From: CAYLLT01 sp964591605
GTDB lineage: Bacteria > Planctomycetota > Phycisphaerae > UBA1845 > PWPN01
Assembly (NCBI GenBank): GCA_964591605.1
Contig: CAZQEN010000118.1
Span: forward strand, 1-19,799
Reading direction: 5' to 3'
DNA length: 19,799 nucleotides
The notes beneath the pieces are model-generated. The model was not told where the DNA came from. It did no database searches and worked only from the letters and a program-made list of their open reading frames with translations. Made by a program: the position numbers and the translations under genes. Shown piece after piece: positions 7,562 through 14,896 of the stretch; the stretch's first letter is position 1; the number at the start of each line of letters is the position of its first letter.

Positions 7562-9343
7562 ATGACTGCCGAGAAAATGCTCTCCTCACTCGGTTATGCC
7601 ACGGAAGAGACCGAGTTCTACGCGCCGATGCCCGCCGGCTACAAACCCGGCAAGACCAAGTACGTCATCGTCTTCGGCACCGTCATGAGCGGCCTGGGCA
7701 AGGGGATCTTTTCGAGCTCCCTGGCCAAGTGCCTCAAGGACAAGGGCCTCACCGTCGCCCCCATCAAGCTCGAAGGCTACCTCAACGTCGACTCCGGTAC
7801 GCTCAATCCGTACCGCCACGGCGAGGTCTTCGTGCTCGACGACGGCATGGAGACGGACATGGACCTGGGCACCTACGAGCGCCTGCTCGACCAGGACCTT
7901 TCCCGGCTCAATTTCGCGACCAGCGGCCAGATCTTCTCGCGCGTGCTCGAAAAGGAACGGCGCGGCAGCTACCTGGGTCGCGACGTCCAGATGATCCCGC
8001 ACGTGACCGGCGAGGTGAAAACCAAGCTCCGCGAGCTCGCCGTGGCGAGCGATGCCGACGTGGTGTTCGTCGAAATCGGCGGGACGGTCGGCGACGTCGA
8101 AAACGCCTACTACATCGAGGCCGCCCGCGAGCTGGCGTTCGAAGAGGGGCCCGACTCCTGCGCGTTCGTCGCCCTGACCTACATCATCTCGCCCGCCAAG
8201 CTCGGCGAGCAGAAGTCCAAGGCCGCCCAGCTCGGCATCAAGGGCCTGCTGGGCATGGGCATTCAGCCGCACATCATCGCCTGCCGCGGCCGTGAGCCCA
8301 TCACCCGCAAGGTCCGCGAAAAACTGGCAATTTACAGCAACGTCCCCATCGACCGCCTCTTCTCGATGCACGACTGCGAAAGCATCTACCTCATCCCCGA
8401 GATGCTCCGCGTCGCCGGACTCGACGACGAGGTCGTCCGCATCCTCAAGCTCGAAGACCGCGTCCACGACGACACCCAGACCGCCGCCCGGGCCGCCTGG
8501 AACGATTTCGTGGCCCGCATCCGCTCACCCCAGCGCGACATCCGCATCGCCGTCATGGGCAAATACACCTCGGTGCGCGACAGCTACGCCAGCATCATCC
8601 ACGCCCTCGAGCACGCCGGCGCCTCGCGCCGCGTCAACGTCGACATCCGGTGGGTGGATACGACCGAGCTCAACGACGAGCGCTCCGCCCGCGAGCTGGC
8701 GAGCTGCCACGGCATGATCGTCCCCGGCGGCTTCGGCGTGCGCGGCGTCGAGGGCAAGATCGCCGCCATCAAGTACGCCCGCGAGAACAAACTCCCGTAC
8801 CTGGGTATCTGCTACGGCTTCCAGCTCGCCGCGATCGAGTTCGCCCGCAACGTCTGCGGCCTCGAGAACGCCAACAGCACCGAGCTCGATCCCGACGCCC
8901 CGCACCCGGTCATCGACATCCTGCCCGAGCAGAAGCAGATCGAAGGCCTCGGCGGCAACATGCGCCTCGGCGGCCGAGACGTGCTCGTCAAGCCCGGCAC
9001 CCTCGCCTCCCGCCTGTTCAACGGCTCGCCCGAGGTGCGCCTCCGGTTCCGCCACCGCTACGAGGTCGACCCCCGCTACATCGAGCGCCTCGAAGCCGCC
9101 GGCCTGGTCTTCTCCGGCAAGGCCCCCGACTACCCCATCATGCAGATCATGGAACTACCCACCAGCATGCACCCCTACTTCCTCGGCACCCAGGCCCACC
9201 CCGAGTTTCAGAGCCGCCCCCTGCGCCCCCAGCCCTTCTTCGCCGGCCTCATCGACGCCGCCATCGCCCACGCCGAATCCCGATCCGCCGCCGCGACTGC
9301 GGCGCCCGCCAAAGCACCGAGTGATCTCCACCAGCTCGCCTGA
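7562..9343 (+). CDS. pyrG: CTP synthase (glutamine-hydrolysing), divergent
   Basis: The 593-aa protein has a synthetase domain followed by a class I glutamine amidotransferase domain. It makes CTP from UTP, ATP and glutamine. Visible motifs are the P-loop GTVMSGLGKG (39-48), HGEVFVLDDGMETDMDLG (86-103, with the Mg-ligand Asp at 101), EIGGTVGDVEN, VPGGFGVRGVEG, the nucleophile in GICYGFQ (Cys417) and HPEF (His546, Glu548). All GATase catalytic residues are present, so it should be active. Differences from E. coli-type enzymes are a leader of about 30 extra residues, FGTVMSG in place of TGGVVSS, and LEGYLNVDSGT in place of LDPYINVDPGT. The ATG at 7562 is chosen because GGAGG (7549-7553) lies 8 nt upstream; an in-frame ATG at 7529 is less likely. 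It follows kdsB, whose substrate it makes. Confidence 0.93.
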   Translation: MTAEKMLSSLGYATEETEFYAPMPAGYKPGKTKYVIVFGTVMSGLGKGIFSSSLAKCLKDKGLTVAPIKLEGYLNVDSGTLNPYRHGEVFVLDDGMETDMDLGTYERLLDQDLSRLNFATSGQIFSRVLEKERRGSYLGRDVQMIPHVTGEVKTKLRELAVASDADVVFVEIGGTVGDVENAYYIEAARELAFEEGPDSCAFVALTYIISPAKLGEQKSKAAQLGIKGLLGMGIQPHIIACRGREPITRKVREKLAIYSNVPIDRLFSMHDCESIYLIPEMLRVAGLDDEVVRILKLEDRVHDDTQTAARAAWNDFVARIRSPQRDIRIAVMGKYTSVRDSYASIIHALEHAGASRRVNVDIRWVDTTELNDERSARELASCHGMIVPGGFGVRGVEGKIAAIKYARENKLPYLGICYGFQLAAIEFARNVCGLENANSTELDPDAPHPVIDILPEQKQIEGLGGNMRLGGRDVLVKPGTLASRLFNGSPEVRLRFRHRYEVDPRYIERLEAAGLVFSGKAPDYPIMQIMELPTSMHPYFLGTQAHPEFQSRPLRPQPFFAGLIDAAIAHAESRSAAATAAPAKAPSDLHQLA

Positions 9344-9344
9344 C

Positions 9345-9366
9345 GGAGCCCGAAGCGCAAGCGAGG
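9345..9366. repeat. short dispersed phrase after pyrG
   Basis: Directly after the pyrG stop the sequence reads GGAGCCCGAAGCGCAAGC and continues GAGG. Related wording (CAAGCGAAAGCGAGCG) appears at 18173-18188. It looks like an interspersed intergenic phrase; no function is visible. Confidence 0.3.
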
Positions 9367-9435
9367 GGTTCGCAGGCACGACCCGCGACCGCGCAGGATC
9401 TTCCTCCGCGCTTGGATCCGCCCCGGCACGTGTCG

Positions 9436-9720
9436 TCACGCCATCTGCACTTCCACCGGAGTACTCGTGCCTTTCTTCTGGTCGCTGGCCGAAAGGAAAT
9501 TCAACCGCTCGAATCCGATGACTCGCCCACGCCGATCCTTCACCAGAATGACGTCATCGTCGGATTCCTCGCAGACATGCTCTTTCTCAGGGTCATCGAA
9601 CCACACGCTGAGCGTATTACCTTCGCGATCGTGGTGCAGTCTCAACTCTTCCATAGCTCTACCCAGAAAACTCGACGGCGCGCCATTCGATGCTCCCTGC
9701 AGTCTCTGCAAGTCGTCCAT
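9436..9720 (-). CDS. DUF2283 family small protein
   Basis: The frame encodes 94 aa. Residues from about 22 onward read MEELRLHHDREGNTLSVWF, then an acidic segment (CEESDDDVIL) and DRRGRVIGFERLNFL. This is the usual order of DUF2283: short beta strands around an acidic 'E..DDVIL-D..GR(L/V)IGIE' core. The function of this family is unknown. The true start may be the internal ATG at 9657, which gives the usual family length of about 70 residues and has GGGTAGAG just upstream. The ATG at 9720 has no well-placed Shine-Dalgarno. The gene stands alone between the convergent pyrG and divergent HAD phosphatase genes. Confidence 0.7.
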   Translation of the reverse strand: MDDLQRLQGASNGAPSSFLGRAMEELRLHHDREGNTLSVWFDDPEKEHVCEESDDDVILVKDRRGRVIGFERLNFLSASDQKKGTSTPVEVQMA

Positions 9721-9747
9721 GACAGCAACATGGGATAAACTCTCCCC

Positions 9748-10395
9748 ATGCCCATCCGCGGCGTCATCTTCGACCTGGACGGCACGCTCGCCGACACGCT
9801 GCCCGACATCGCGGCCGCCGTGAACGTCGGCCTGCGGGCATTCAACCGGCCGGAGGCGCCGCTGGCCACCGTCCGCATGTGGGTAGGGGAGGGCCTTCCC
9901 ACGCTCTGTGCCCGCGCCCTGGCCGCCTCACCCGGCGACGAGCACGTGAAGCGCATGGTGCAGATCGTCACCGACAGCTACCGCGAGCACCGCCTCGACC
10001 AGACCCGCCCGTTCGACGGCATCCCCGATCTGCTCGACGCCCTCACCGCCCGCCGCGTCCAGCTCGCCATCCTCACCAACAAGCCGCACGCGCACACTGT
10101 CCCCATCGCAGACGCACTCTTCTCAAAGTGGTCCTTCGCCGCCATCGAGGGCTACCGCGTCGAAGACCGCCGCAAGCCCGACCCGCGCACCGCCTGGGAC
10201 ATCGTCGAGGCCATGCGCCTCCCACTCGACCACGTCGCCCTCGTCGGCGACTCCGCGACCGATATGCACACCGCCGTCAACGCCGGCCTGCTCCCCGTCG
10301 GCGTCACCTGGGGCTACCGCGACCGCGACGAACTCCTCGCCGCCGGCGCCGCCTGCCTGCTGGACAGACCCGACGACCTGCTCAATCTGCTGTGA
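9748..10395 (+). CDS. HAD-family hydrolase, phosphoglycolate-phosphatase-like
   Basis: The 215-aa protein has all four HAD motifs: I, DLDGTLADT (nucleophile Asp9, acid Asp11); II, ILTNKP; III, RKPDP; and IV, VGDSATDM. A helical cap lies between motifs I and II (about residues 20-85). The general layout matches Gph/PGMB-type phosphatases that act on small phosphorylated metabolites such as 2-phosphoglycolate in the cytoplasm. Substrate cannot be fixed from sequence; pyrophosphatase or beta-phosphoglucomutase-type relatives are alternatives. The ATG at 9748 is the only sensible start, with a weak GGGA upstream. Its 3' end lies 11 bp from the convergent hicA gene. Confidence 0.85.
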   Translation: MPIRGVIFDLDGTLADTLPDIAAAVNVGLRAFNRPEAPLATVRMWVGEGLPTLCARALAASPGDEHVKRMVQIVTDSYREHRLDQTRPFDGIPDLLDALTARRVQLAILTNKPHAHTVPIADALFSKWSFAAIEGYRVEDRRKPDPRTAWDIVEAMRLPLDHVALVGDSATDMHTAVNAGLLPVGVTWGYRDRDELLAAGAACLLDRPDDLLNLL

Positions 10396-10406
10396 CCCGC
10401 CCGACG

Positions 10407-10637
10407 TTACACTTCAGAAAGAAGCCGGAGAAACTCATCCCGCGAGATTCCGGCGGTCTTCAGATTGGTGCGGATGATCGAGACAGGGACTTCATCGTAC
10501 GTGGGGATGACAACCGGCCGGAGAATCCCCTCCTTGACATACGATCGGTGGCTCCCCTCCTGCCGCGCGTGTTGAAAACCCGCCGCAAGGAACACCTTCT
10601 CAAGCGTGCGCCAGTGAAGAGGGGTGATCCGGGGCAT
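10407..10637 (-). CDS. hicA: HicA-type toxin, mRNA interferase
   Basis: This 76-aa protein has the dsRBD-like HicA/YcfA fold pattern: an N-terminal helix (LEKVFLAAGF), then EGSHRSYVKEG with the catalytic-type His at residue 30, a strand ending RPVVIPTYDEVP, and a helix LKTAGISRDEFLRLL. HicA toxins cut mRNA when freed from HicB. The start codon lies 3 nt after the hicB stop, so translation is probably coupled and the antitoxin is made first. All core motifs are intact and the toxin appears functional. Confidence 0.88.
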   Translation of the reverse strand: MPRITPLHWRTLEKVFLAAGFQHARQEGSHRSYVKEGILRPVVIPTYDEVPVSIIRTNLKTAGISRDEFLRLLSEV

Positions 10638-10640
10638 GTG

Positions 10641-10904
10641 TCAGACCGCAATGGCGTGATGCTCGAAACCGACCCAGGCCGGACTCTTCCAGACGCCGTT
10701 CTCCCTCTGGTAGCCGCACTCTTCCAGAATCTGCTCCAGCGTTCCGGAAGCTTCCGCCGTCCGCAGGAAACACAGCACCGCTTCATCAACCGCCCGGCGC
10801 GCCGCCTCCGGGCTGGGGCCGCTGCTCATCACGTCCAGCGGCATGGCATGGGCCACGAACTGATTGCCTTCCCGCCAGATCTGAATCGTGAGCTCGAGGT
10901 TCAT
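10641..10904 (-). CDS. hicB: HicB-like antitoxin, short form
   Basis: The 87-aa product starts with beta strands (LELTIQIWREGNQFVAHAMPL) and a helix with the HicB pattern 'SSGPSPEAARRAVDEAVLCFLRTAEASG', the partial RNase H-like fold that binds HicA. No helix-turn-helix or ribbon-helix-helix domain follows, so this version may not bind DNA itself. It precedes hicA by 3 nt in an antitoxin-first operon. GGAG lies 3-6 nt before the ATG, closer than ideal, and a promoter sits so near that the transcript may be almost leaderless. The pairing with hicA makes the call secure despite a weak individual match. Confidence 0.82.
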   Translation of the reverse strand: MNLELTIQIWREGNQFVAHAMPLDVMSSGPSPEAARRAVDEAVLCFLRTAEASGTLEQILEECGYQRENGVWKSPAWVGFEHHAIAV

Positions 10905-10910
10905 CGCTCC

Positions 10911-10939
10911 ATTCTAACCGCCCACCCTCTGCAGGCCAA
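10911..10939 (-). promoter_or_regulatory. promoter of hicBA, giving a nearly leaderless mRNA
   Basis: On the minus strand TTGGCC (10939-10934) and TAGAAT (10916-10911) are separated by 17 bp, with 4/6 and 5/6 matches to consensus. The -10 box ends only 6 bp before the hicB ATG, so transcription should begin at or beside the start codon. Confidence 0.45.
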
Positions 10940-11099
10940 CATCCGATCGCGCTTCACAACCCGGCGCATCGCCTGCCGTTTCCGCTGCCGGCCTGACAGG
11001 TCGCTTGCCGAGCCCCTCCCATATGCACAACGCCCTCTTGCCGCCCGCCGCGGGATGCTCCAGAATGCTCGCATCGCACCTGTGGACGGACCTCCTGAG

Positions 11100-12272
11100 A
11101 TGCACGCCCGCCAACCAGCCCTGATCGCCGTACCGCTCATCCTCGCCTCCCTGATCGCACTCACGCCCGCTACCCACGCCCAGCCCGCCCGCATTCCCAT
11201 CCTCTACTCGACCGACCTCCTCCACCCGCACGACGACCCCGACGACCACTTCGACCTCGCCACGCTCCTGGCGCTGACCGAATTCGACCTCCGCGCCATC
11301 ATCCTCGACCTCGGCGAGCGCCAGAAGCAGCGCTCCGGCCGCGTGCCCGTCGCGCAACTGCTGCACCTCACCGGCCGCAAGGTCCCCTGCGCCCCCGGCC
11401 TCCCGCGCCCGCTCGCCTCGCCGGATGACCCCGTCCGCGACGTGCCCGCGGCCGATCAGGCCGGCGTCGAACTGCTGATTGCATCGCTCCGTCAGTCGCG
11501 CGAGCCCGTCATCCTTTTCACCACCGGCAGCCTGCGCGACGTTTGCGCCGCCTTCAACCGTGAGCCGGATCTGCTCCGCCGCAAGGTCCGCCGCCTCTAC
11601 ATCAACGCCGGCAATGCCGCTGCCGCCGACCTCGAATGGAACGTGCGTCTCGACCCGCACGCCTTCGTCGGCGTCATGCGCTCCGGCCTCCCCATCTACT
11701 GGTGCCCCTGCCTGCCCATGGGCCACCGGCACAGCACCTACTGGCAATTCCGCCAGCGCGACGTCCTGACCACCGCTCCCCGCCCTCTCCAGAACTTCTT
11801 CATCTACGCCCTGCAGCGCACCGTCCCCGACGAACTCGACCCCCTCGCTTCCCTCACCATGGACCTGCGCCCCTGGCATCGCCTCGTCTGGGACATGCCC
11901 CGCAACATGTGGTGCACCGCCCCGCTCCTTCACGCTGCCGGCCGCGAACTCATCCGCGACGGCGACCACTGGACCGCCGCCGCCCCGACGCCCTCTCAGA
12001 CACCTGCGTCCCCGCCGCCCCGGTCATCGCCTCACGAACCGACTCCGCAGACGCGTCCCGCCGCCGTCTTCACCTTCATCCCCGCCCGCGTGCACCTCGA
12101 ACCCGACGGCCACACCCGCCTCGACCCCCACAGCGGCCCCATCACCGTCCAGATCTTCCAGGTCAACGACCTCCCCCAATACGCCCCGGCGATGCGCGAC
12201 GCTCTGAGCAGCCTCTTCGCACATTTCCCCTTCCCCACCCCCGCCCGCTCATCCCCAGCTCCTGCTCCCTGA
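11100..12272 (+). CDS. secreted nucleoside-hydrolase-like protein (IUNH fold)
   Basis: The protein has 390 aa from the ATG at 11100. Residues 1-27 form a clear Sec signal peptide (hydrophobic ALIAVPLILASLIAL, cut after THA). The mature part begins IPILYSTDLLHPHDDPDDHFDLATLLAL (about 32-59). This recalls the Asp-rich calcium and ribose-binding motif of nucleoside hydrolases (DTDxxxDDAxAL), but with several extra residues before Asp48-Asp49. ILFTTGSLRDVCAAF, a Gly-rich IYINAGN-type segment and LEWNVRLDPHAF (Asn181) follow in the family order. The family splits N-glycosidic bonds of nucleosides, but an export signal and an unusual motif suggest a different substrate. The C-terminal 100 residues include a Pro/Ser/Thr-rich linker. 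No strong Shine-Dalgarno is seen. A weak TTGCCG-17-CAGAAT promoter lies at 11038-11066. Confidence 0.7.
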   Translation: MHARQPALIAVPLILASLIALTPATHAQPARIPILYSTDLLHPHDDPDDHFDLATLLALTEFDLRAIILDLGERQKQRSGRVPVAQLLHLTGRKVPCAPGLPRPLASPDDPVRDVPAADQAGVELLIASLRQSREPVILFTTGSLRDVCAAFNREPDLLRRKVRRLYINAGNAAAADLEWNVRLDPHAFVGVMRSGLPIYWCPCLPMGHRHSTYWQFRQRDVLTTAPRPLQNFFIYALQRTVPDELDPLASLTMDLRPWHRLVWDMPRNMWCTAPLLHAAGRELIRDGDHWTAAAPTPSQTPASPPPRSSPHEPTPQTRPAAVFTFIPARVHLEPDGHTRLDPHSGPITVQIFQVNDLPQYAPAMRDALSSLFAHFPFPTPARSSPAPAP

Positions 12273-12291
12273 CCCCCAATCCCCATCTCTT

Positions 12292-12367
12292 CTCTGCGTG
12301 CTCTGCGTCTCTGCGGTGAACTGCCCTCCTCATGATTCCTTTGTATTCCTGGTCTTTCGTGTTTTCA
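12292..12367. repeat. two dispersed intergenic phrases
   Basis: The first phrase (12292-12320) repeats CTCTGCGT/CTCTGCG words and ends GGTGAA. The second (12336-12367) has TTCCTTTGTATTCCTGG followed by TCTTTCGTGTTTTC. The first shares CTCTGCGTGCTC(T/A)GCGTC with 18415-18432. They occupy most of the 214-bp gap between two plus-strand secreted-protein genes. No gene is seen there. Confidence 0.5.
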
Positions 12368-12486
12368 CGCCGCTCTACCGTGCCACCCCCCGCGCCGGAT
12401 GACTTCAGCGCCACACGCTCCTGCTGCTTGCGGCGAACCGCCCGCTGCCCCAGAATGCCTCACACAACATCGAAGGAGAAACGCTG

Positions 12487-14610
12487 ATGCTGACCCGCTC
12501 CGCCCGACACGTCCTCGCCACAATCGCCGCCGTCTGCCTGCTGCTGACCGCCACGGCCCGCGCGGAAATCAAGCTCTACGTCGCCCCTGACGGCCGGCCT
12601 GGCGCATCGGGCCTCGCGCCCACGCCCACCGCAGACGGCCAGGACGGTCCGCTCGCCTCACCAACGGCCGCCCGCGACGCCATCCGCGCCCGGCGGGCCA
12701 AAGGCGAGTGGGTGGGCGAGCCCATCACGGTCACCCTCGCCCCGGGCACGTATTTCCTGCCCGAGCCGCTCGAACTCGGCCCGCAGGACGGCGGCAAAGA
12801 GAACGCCCCCGTCACGTATCAGGCCGCCGAGCCGGGGAAGGTCATCCTCAGCGGCGGCCAGCGGATCACCCTTGACGCGCCGCCGCAAACGCAGCTTGCC
12901 GATCGCTCCGCGATCGGTTCTGCCTTGCAGAACGGCGGCGTGTCAAGGGTCACCGGCTGGAAACCCGCTACGCTCAACGGCAGGAGCGTCTGGGCCGCGC
13001 AGATCCCCGACGTCAGGGAGGGCAAATGGTACTTCCGCCAGCTCTTCGTCAACGGCCGGCGCGCGCCGCGCCCACGCCTGCCGAAAGAGGGTTATTTCAC
13101 GTTCGCTGGCCTGCCCACCACCCGCCCCGATACCACCTGGGGCGAGGGTCAGGATCAGGCCAGCTTCAAACCCGGCGAGATTCGCAACTGGAACAACCTG
13201 CCCGACGTCGAAATCACCGCCCTGAGCCTCTGGATCGAGTCGCACCTGCCCATCGCCGCCGTCGACGAGACCGCCCGCCTCGTCAAGTTCACGAAAAAGA
13301 GCGTCTTTCGCCTCACCAACACGCACGCCCCCGGCGACTTCTCACGCTACTATGTCGAGAATGTGATGGAAGCACTCGACACGCCCGGCCAATGGTATCT
13401 CGACCGAGCCTCTGGAACCCTCTACTACTACCCGAGAAGCGGCGAGACGCCCGAATCAACAGAGATCATCGCCCCGCGCCTCCCGCACCTGCTCGCCATC
13501 GCCGGCAAGCCCGACGGCTCACAGCCCGTCTTCGACATCCACGTCAAGGGCCTGACGTTCTCCCACGCCGACTGGTCGCTCCCCGCCGACACCGCGGGCT
13601 GGTCGCAGGCCGCCGCCGGCGCCCCGGGTGCCGTCCAACTCAGCCGCGCCGGCCGATGCCTCATCGAGAATTGCACCGTCTCCCACGTCTCCGCCTACGG
13701 CATCGAAATCCAGGCGGGCTGCCAGGGCAACACAATCAGTAACTGCACCGTCACCGATACCGGCGCTGGCGGGGTGAAACTCGGCCACGACTCCGCTTCC
13801 ACCACGCTCACCAACTGCGAAATCGGCCCCGGTGGACACATCTTCCACGCCGGCGTCGGCGTCTGGATCGGCAACTCCGGCTCCAACACCGTCACGCACA
13901 ACCACATCCACCACTTCTACTACACGGGTGTCTCCGTCGGCTGGGCCTGGGGCTACGGCGCCAGCAAAGCCACCTACAACAAGGTCGAATACAACCACAT
14001 CCACGACATCGGCCAGGGCATGCTCGCCGACATGGGCGGCATCTACACGCTCGGCCCTTCGCCCGGCTCGACGCTCCGCTACAACCACATCCACGACGTC
14101 GCCGGCCACGGCTACGGCGGCTGGGGCATCTACAACGACGAGGGCAGCACCGGCTACCTGATCGAGAACAACGTCGTCTACCGCACCACGCACGGCGGCT
14201 ATCACCAGCACTACGGCCAGCACAACCTGATCCGCAACAACGTCTTCGCCTTCGCCAACCCCAAAGTCGGCCAGATCATCCGCTCGCGCGAGGAGGACCA
14301 CATCTCCTTCTTCTTCGAGCACAACATCGTCTACTTCGAAGGCGGCCCCCTCCTGGGCAGCACCTGGAAAAACGGCAACTGGCGACTCGACTACAACTGC
14401 TACTGGGACCTGACCGGAAACGAGTTGAAACCCGCCGGCATGACCTGGCCGGAATGGCAGGCCAAAGGCAACGACACGCACTCGATCATCGCCGACCCGC
14501 TCTTCGCCGACGCAAAAAACGGCGACTTCACGCTCAAACCCGACTCCCCCGCCCTCAAAGTCGGCTTCAAACCCATCGACACCTCGCAGATTGGAATACA
14601 AAAGAAGTGA
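12487..14610 (+). CDS. large secreted right-handed parallel beta-helix protein, probable carbohydrate-active enzyme
   Basis: The 707-aa protein begins with a signal peptide (about 1-26, ending ARA) and then KLYVAPDGRPGASG, a start often seen in secreted pectate-lyase-fold proteins. An N-terminal beta-rich region (about 30-330) includes DTPGQWYLDRASGTLYYYP. A beta-helix from about residue 340 to 660 has many PbH1-like turns such as LIENCTVSHVSAYGIEI and NTVTHNHIHHFYYTGVSVG. DMGGIYTLG (Asp515) and GGWGIYNDEGS (Asp551, Glu552) give plausible acidic active-site residues. The whole resembles glycoside hydrolase GH141-type proteins, which act on fucose- or xylose-containing glycans, but that assignment is tentative. 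The start is secure: AAGGAG (12473-12478) lies 8 nt before the ATG. It probably degrades external polysaccharide. Confidence 0.8.
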   Translation: MLTRSARHVLATIAAVCLLLTATARAEIKLYVAPDGRPGASGLAPTPTADGQDGPLASPTAARDAIRARRAKGEWVGEPITVTLAPGTYFLPEPLELGPQDGGKENAPVTYQAAEPGKVILSGGQRITLDAPPQTQLADRSAIGSALQNGGVSRVTGWKPATLNGRSVWAAQIPDVREGKWYFRQLFVNGRRAPRPRLPKEGYFTFAGLPTTRPDTTWGEGQDQASFKPGEIRNWNNLPDVEITALSLWIESHLPIAAVDETARLVKFTKKSVFRLTNTHAPGDFSRYYVENVMEALDTPGQWYLDRASGTLYYYPRSGETPESTEIIAPRLPHLLAIAGKPDGSQPVFDIHVKGLTFSHADWSLPADTAGWSQAAAGAPGAVQLSRAGRCLIENCTVSHVSAYGIEIQAGCQGNTISNCTVTDTGAGGVKLGHDSASTTLTNCEIGPGGHIFHAGVGVWIGNSGSNTVTHNHIHHFYYTGVSVGWAWGYGASKATYNKVEYNHIHDIGQGMLADMGGIYTLGPSPGSTLRYNHIHDVAGHGYGGWGIYNDEGSTGYLIENNVVYRTTHGGYHQHYGQHNLIRNNVFAFANPKVGQIIRSREEDHISFFFEHNIVYFEGGPLLGSTWKNGNWRLDYNCYWDLTGNELKPAGMTWPEWQAKGNDTHSIIADPLFADAKNGDFTLKPDSPALKVGFKPIDTSQIGIQKK

Positions 14611-14615
14611 CCAGA

Positions 14616-14868
14616 GTGTGGCACCGGCGTCTCGCCGGTACAGAGCGAGTGTGGCACCGGCGTCTCGCCGGTGGACGGTGCACCGGCGCTGCCATCCTGT
14701 AGCGGCCGCCCCCCGTGGCGGCCGGGCACCGGCGTCTCGCCGGCGCAGAATGCGTGTGGCACCGGCGTCTCGCCGGTGGCTGCGAGGGCGTCTCGCCCGA
14801 GCAGTGGGGGGCTTGTCAGGCGTCTTCAGGACGCCCGCCCTTTTGGACTGCGGTGGCTGCGACACCGC
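14616..14868. repeat. island of hairpin repeats downstream of the beta-helix gene
   Basis: Four copies of ACCGGCGTCTCGCC(GGT/GGC), a perfect stem around TCT, lie at 14623-14639, 14656-14672, 14728-14744 and 14761-14777, mostly inside GTGTGGCACCGG wording. A shorter fifth form, GGGCG-TCT-CGCCC, lies at 14786-14798. Three unrelated hairpins are mixed in: CGGCCGCC/GGCGGCCG (14703-14724), GGCGTC/GACGCC (14819-14835) followed by TTTT at 14841, and GCGGTG/CACCGC (14850-14868). The island fills most of the gap between two convergent genes, so parts may serve as terminators. No gene is present. Confidence 0.8.
14819..14844 (+). terminator. possible rho-independent terminator within the repeat island
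   Basis: The 6-bp stem GGCGTC/GACGCC with loop TTCAG is followed 5 nt later by TTTT (14841-14844). It reads in the direction of the beta-helix gene. The U tract is short, and the sequence may just be a dispersed repeat. Confidence 0.3.
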
Positions 14869-14896
14869 TTTGGCTCACGGCGGAGCTGTCCTGGCC

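Noticed and set aside
9879..11099. Open frame extending the nucleoside-hydrolase-like protein far upstream
   Set aside because: It overlaps the HAD phosphatase in another frame and the hicBA genes antisense. A signal peptide starts at 11100.
14616..14798. CRISPR-like array of GTGTGGCACCGG units
   Set aside because: Spacing is irregular, units are self-complementary hairpins, spacers are not of uniform length and no cas gene is near.
13519..14865. 448-codon open frame on the minus strand
   Set aside because: It lies antisense to the beta-helix gene and the repeat island. Its Val/Gly/Asp/Ala-rich translation is typical of the opposite strand of a GC-rich gene, and the sense strand has clear domains and a ribosome binding site.
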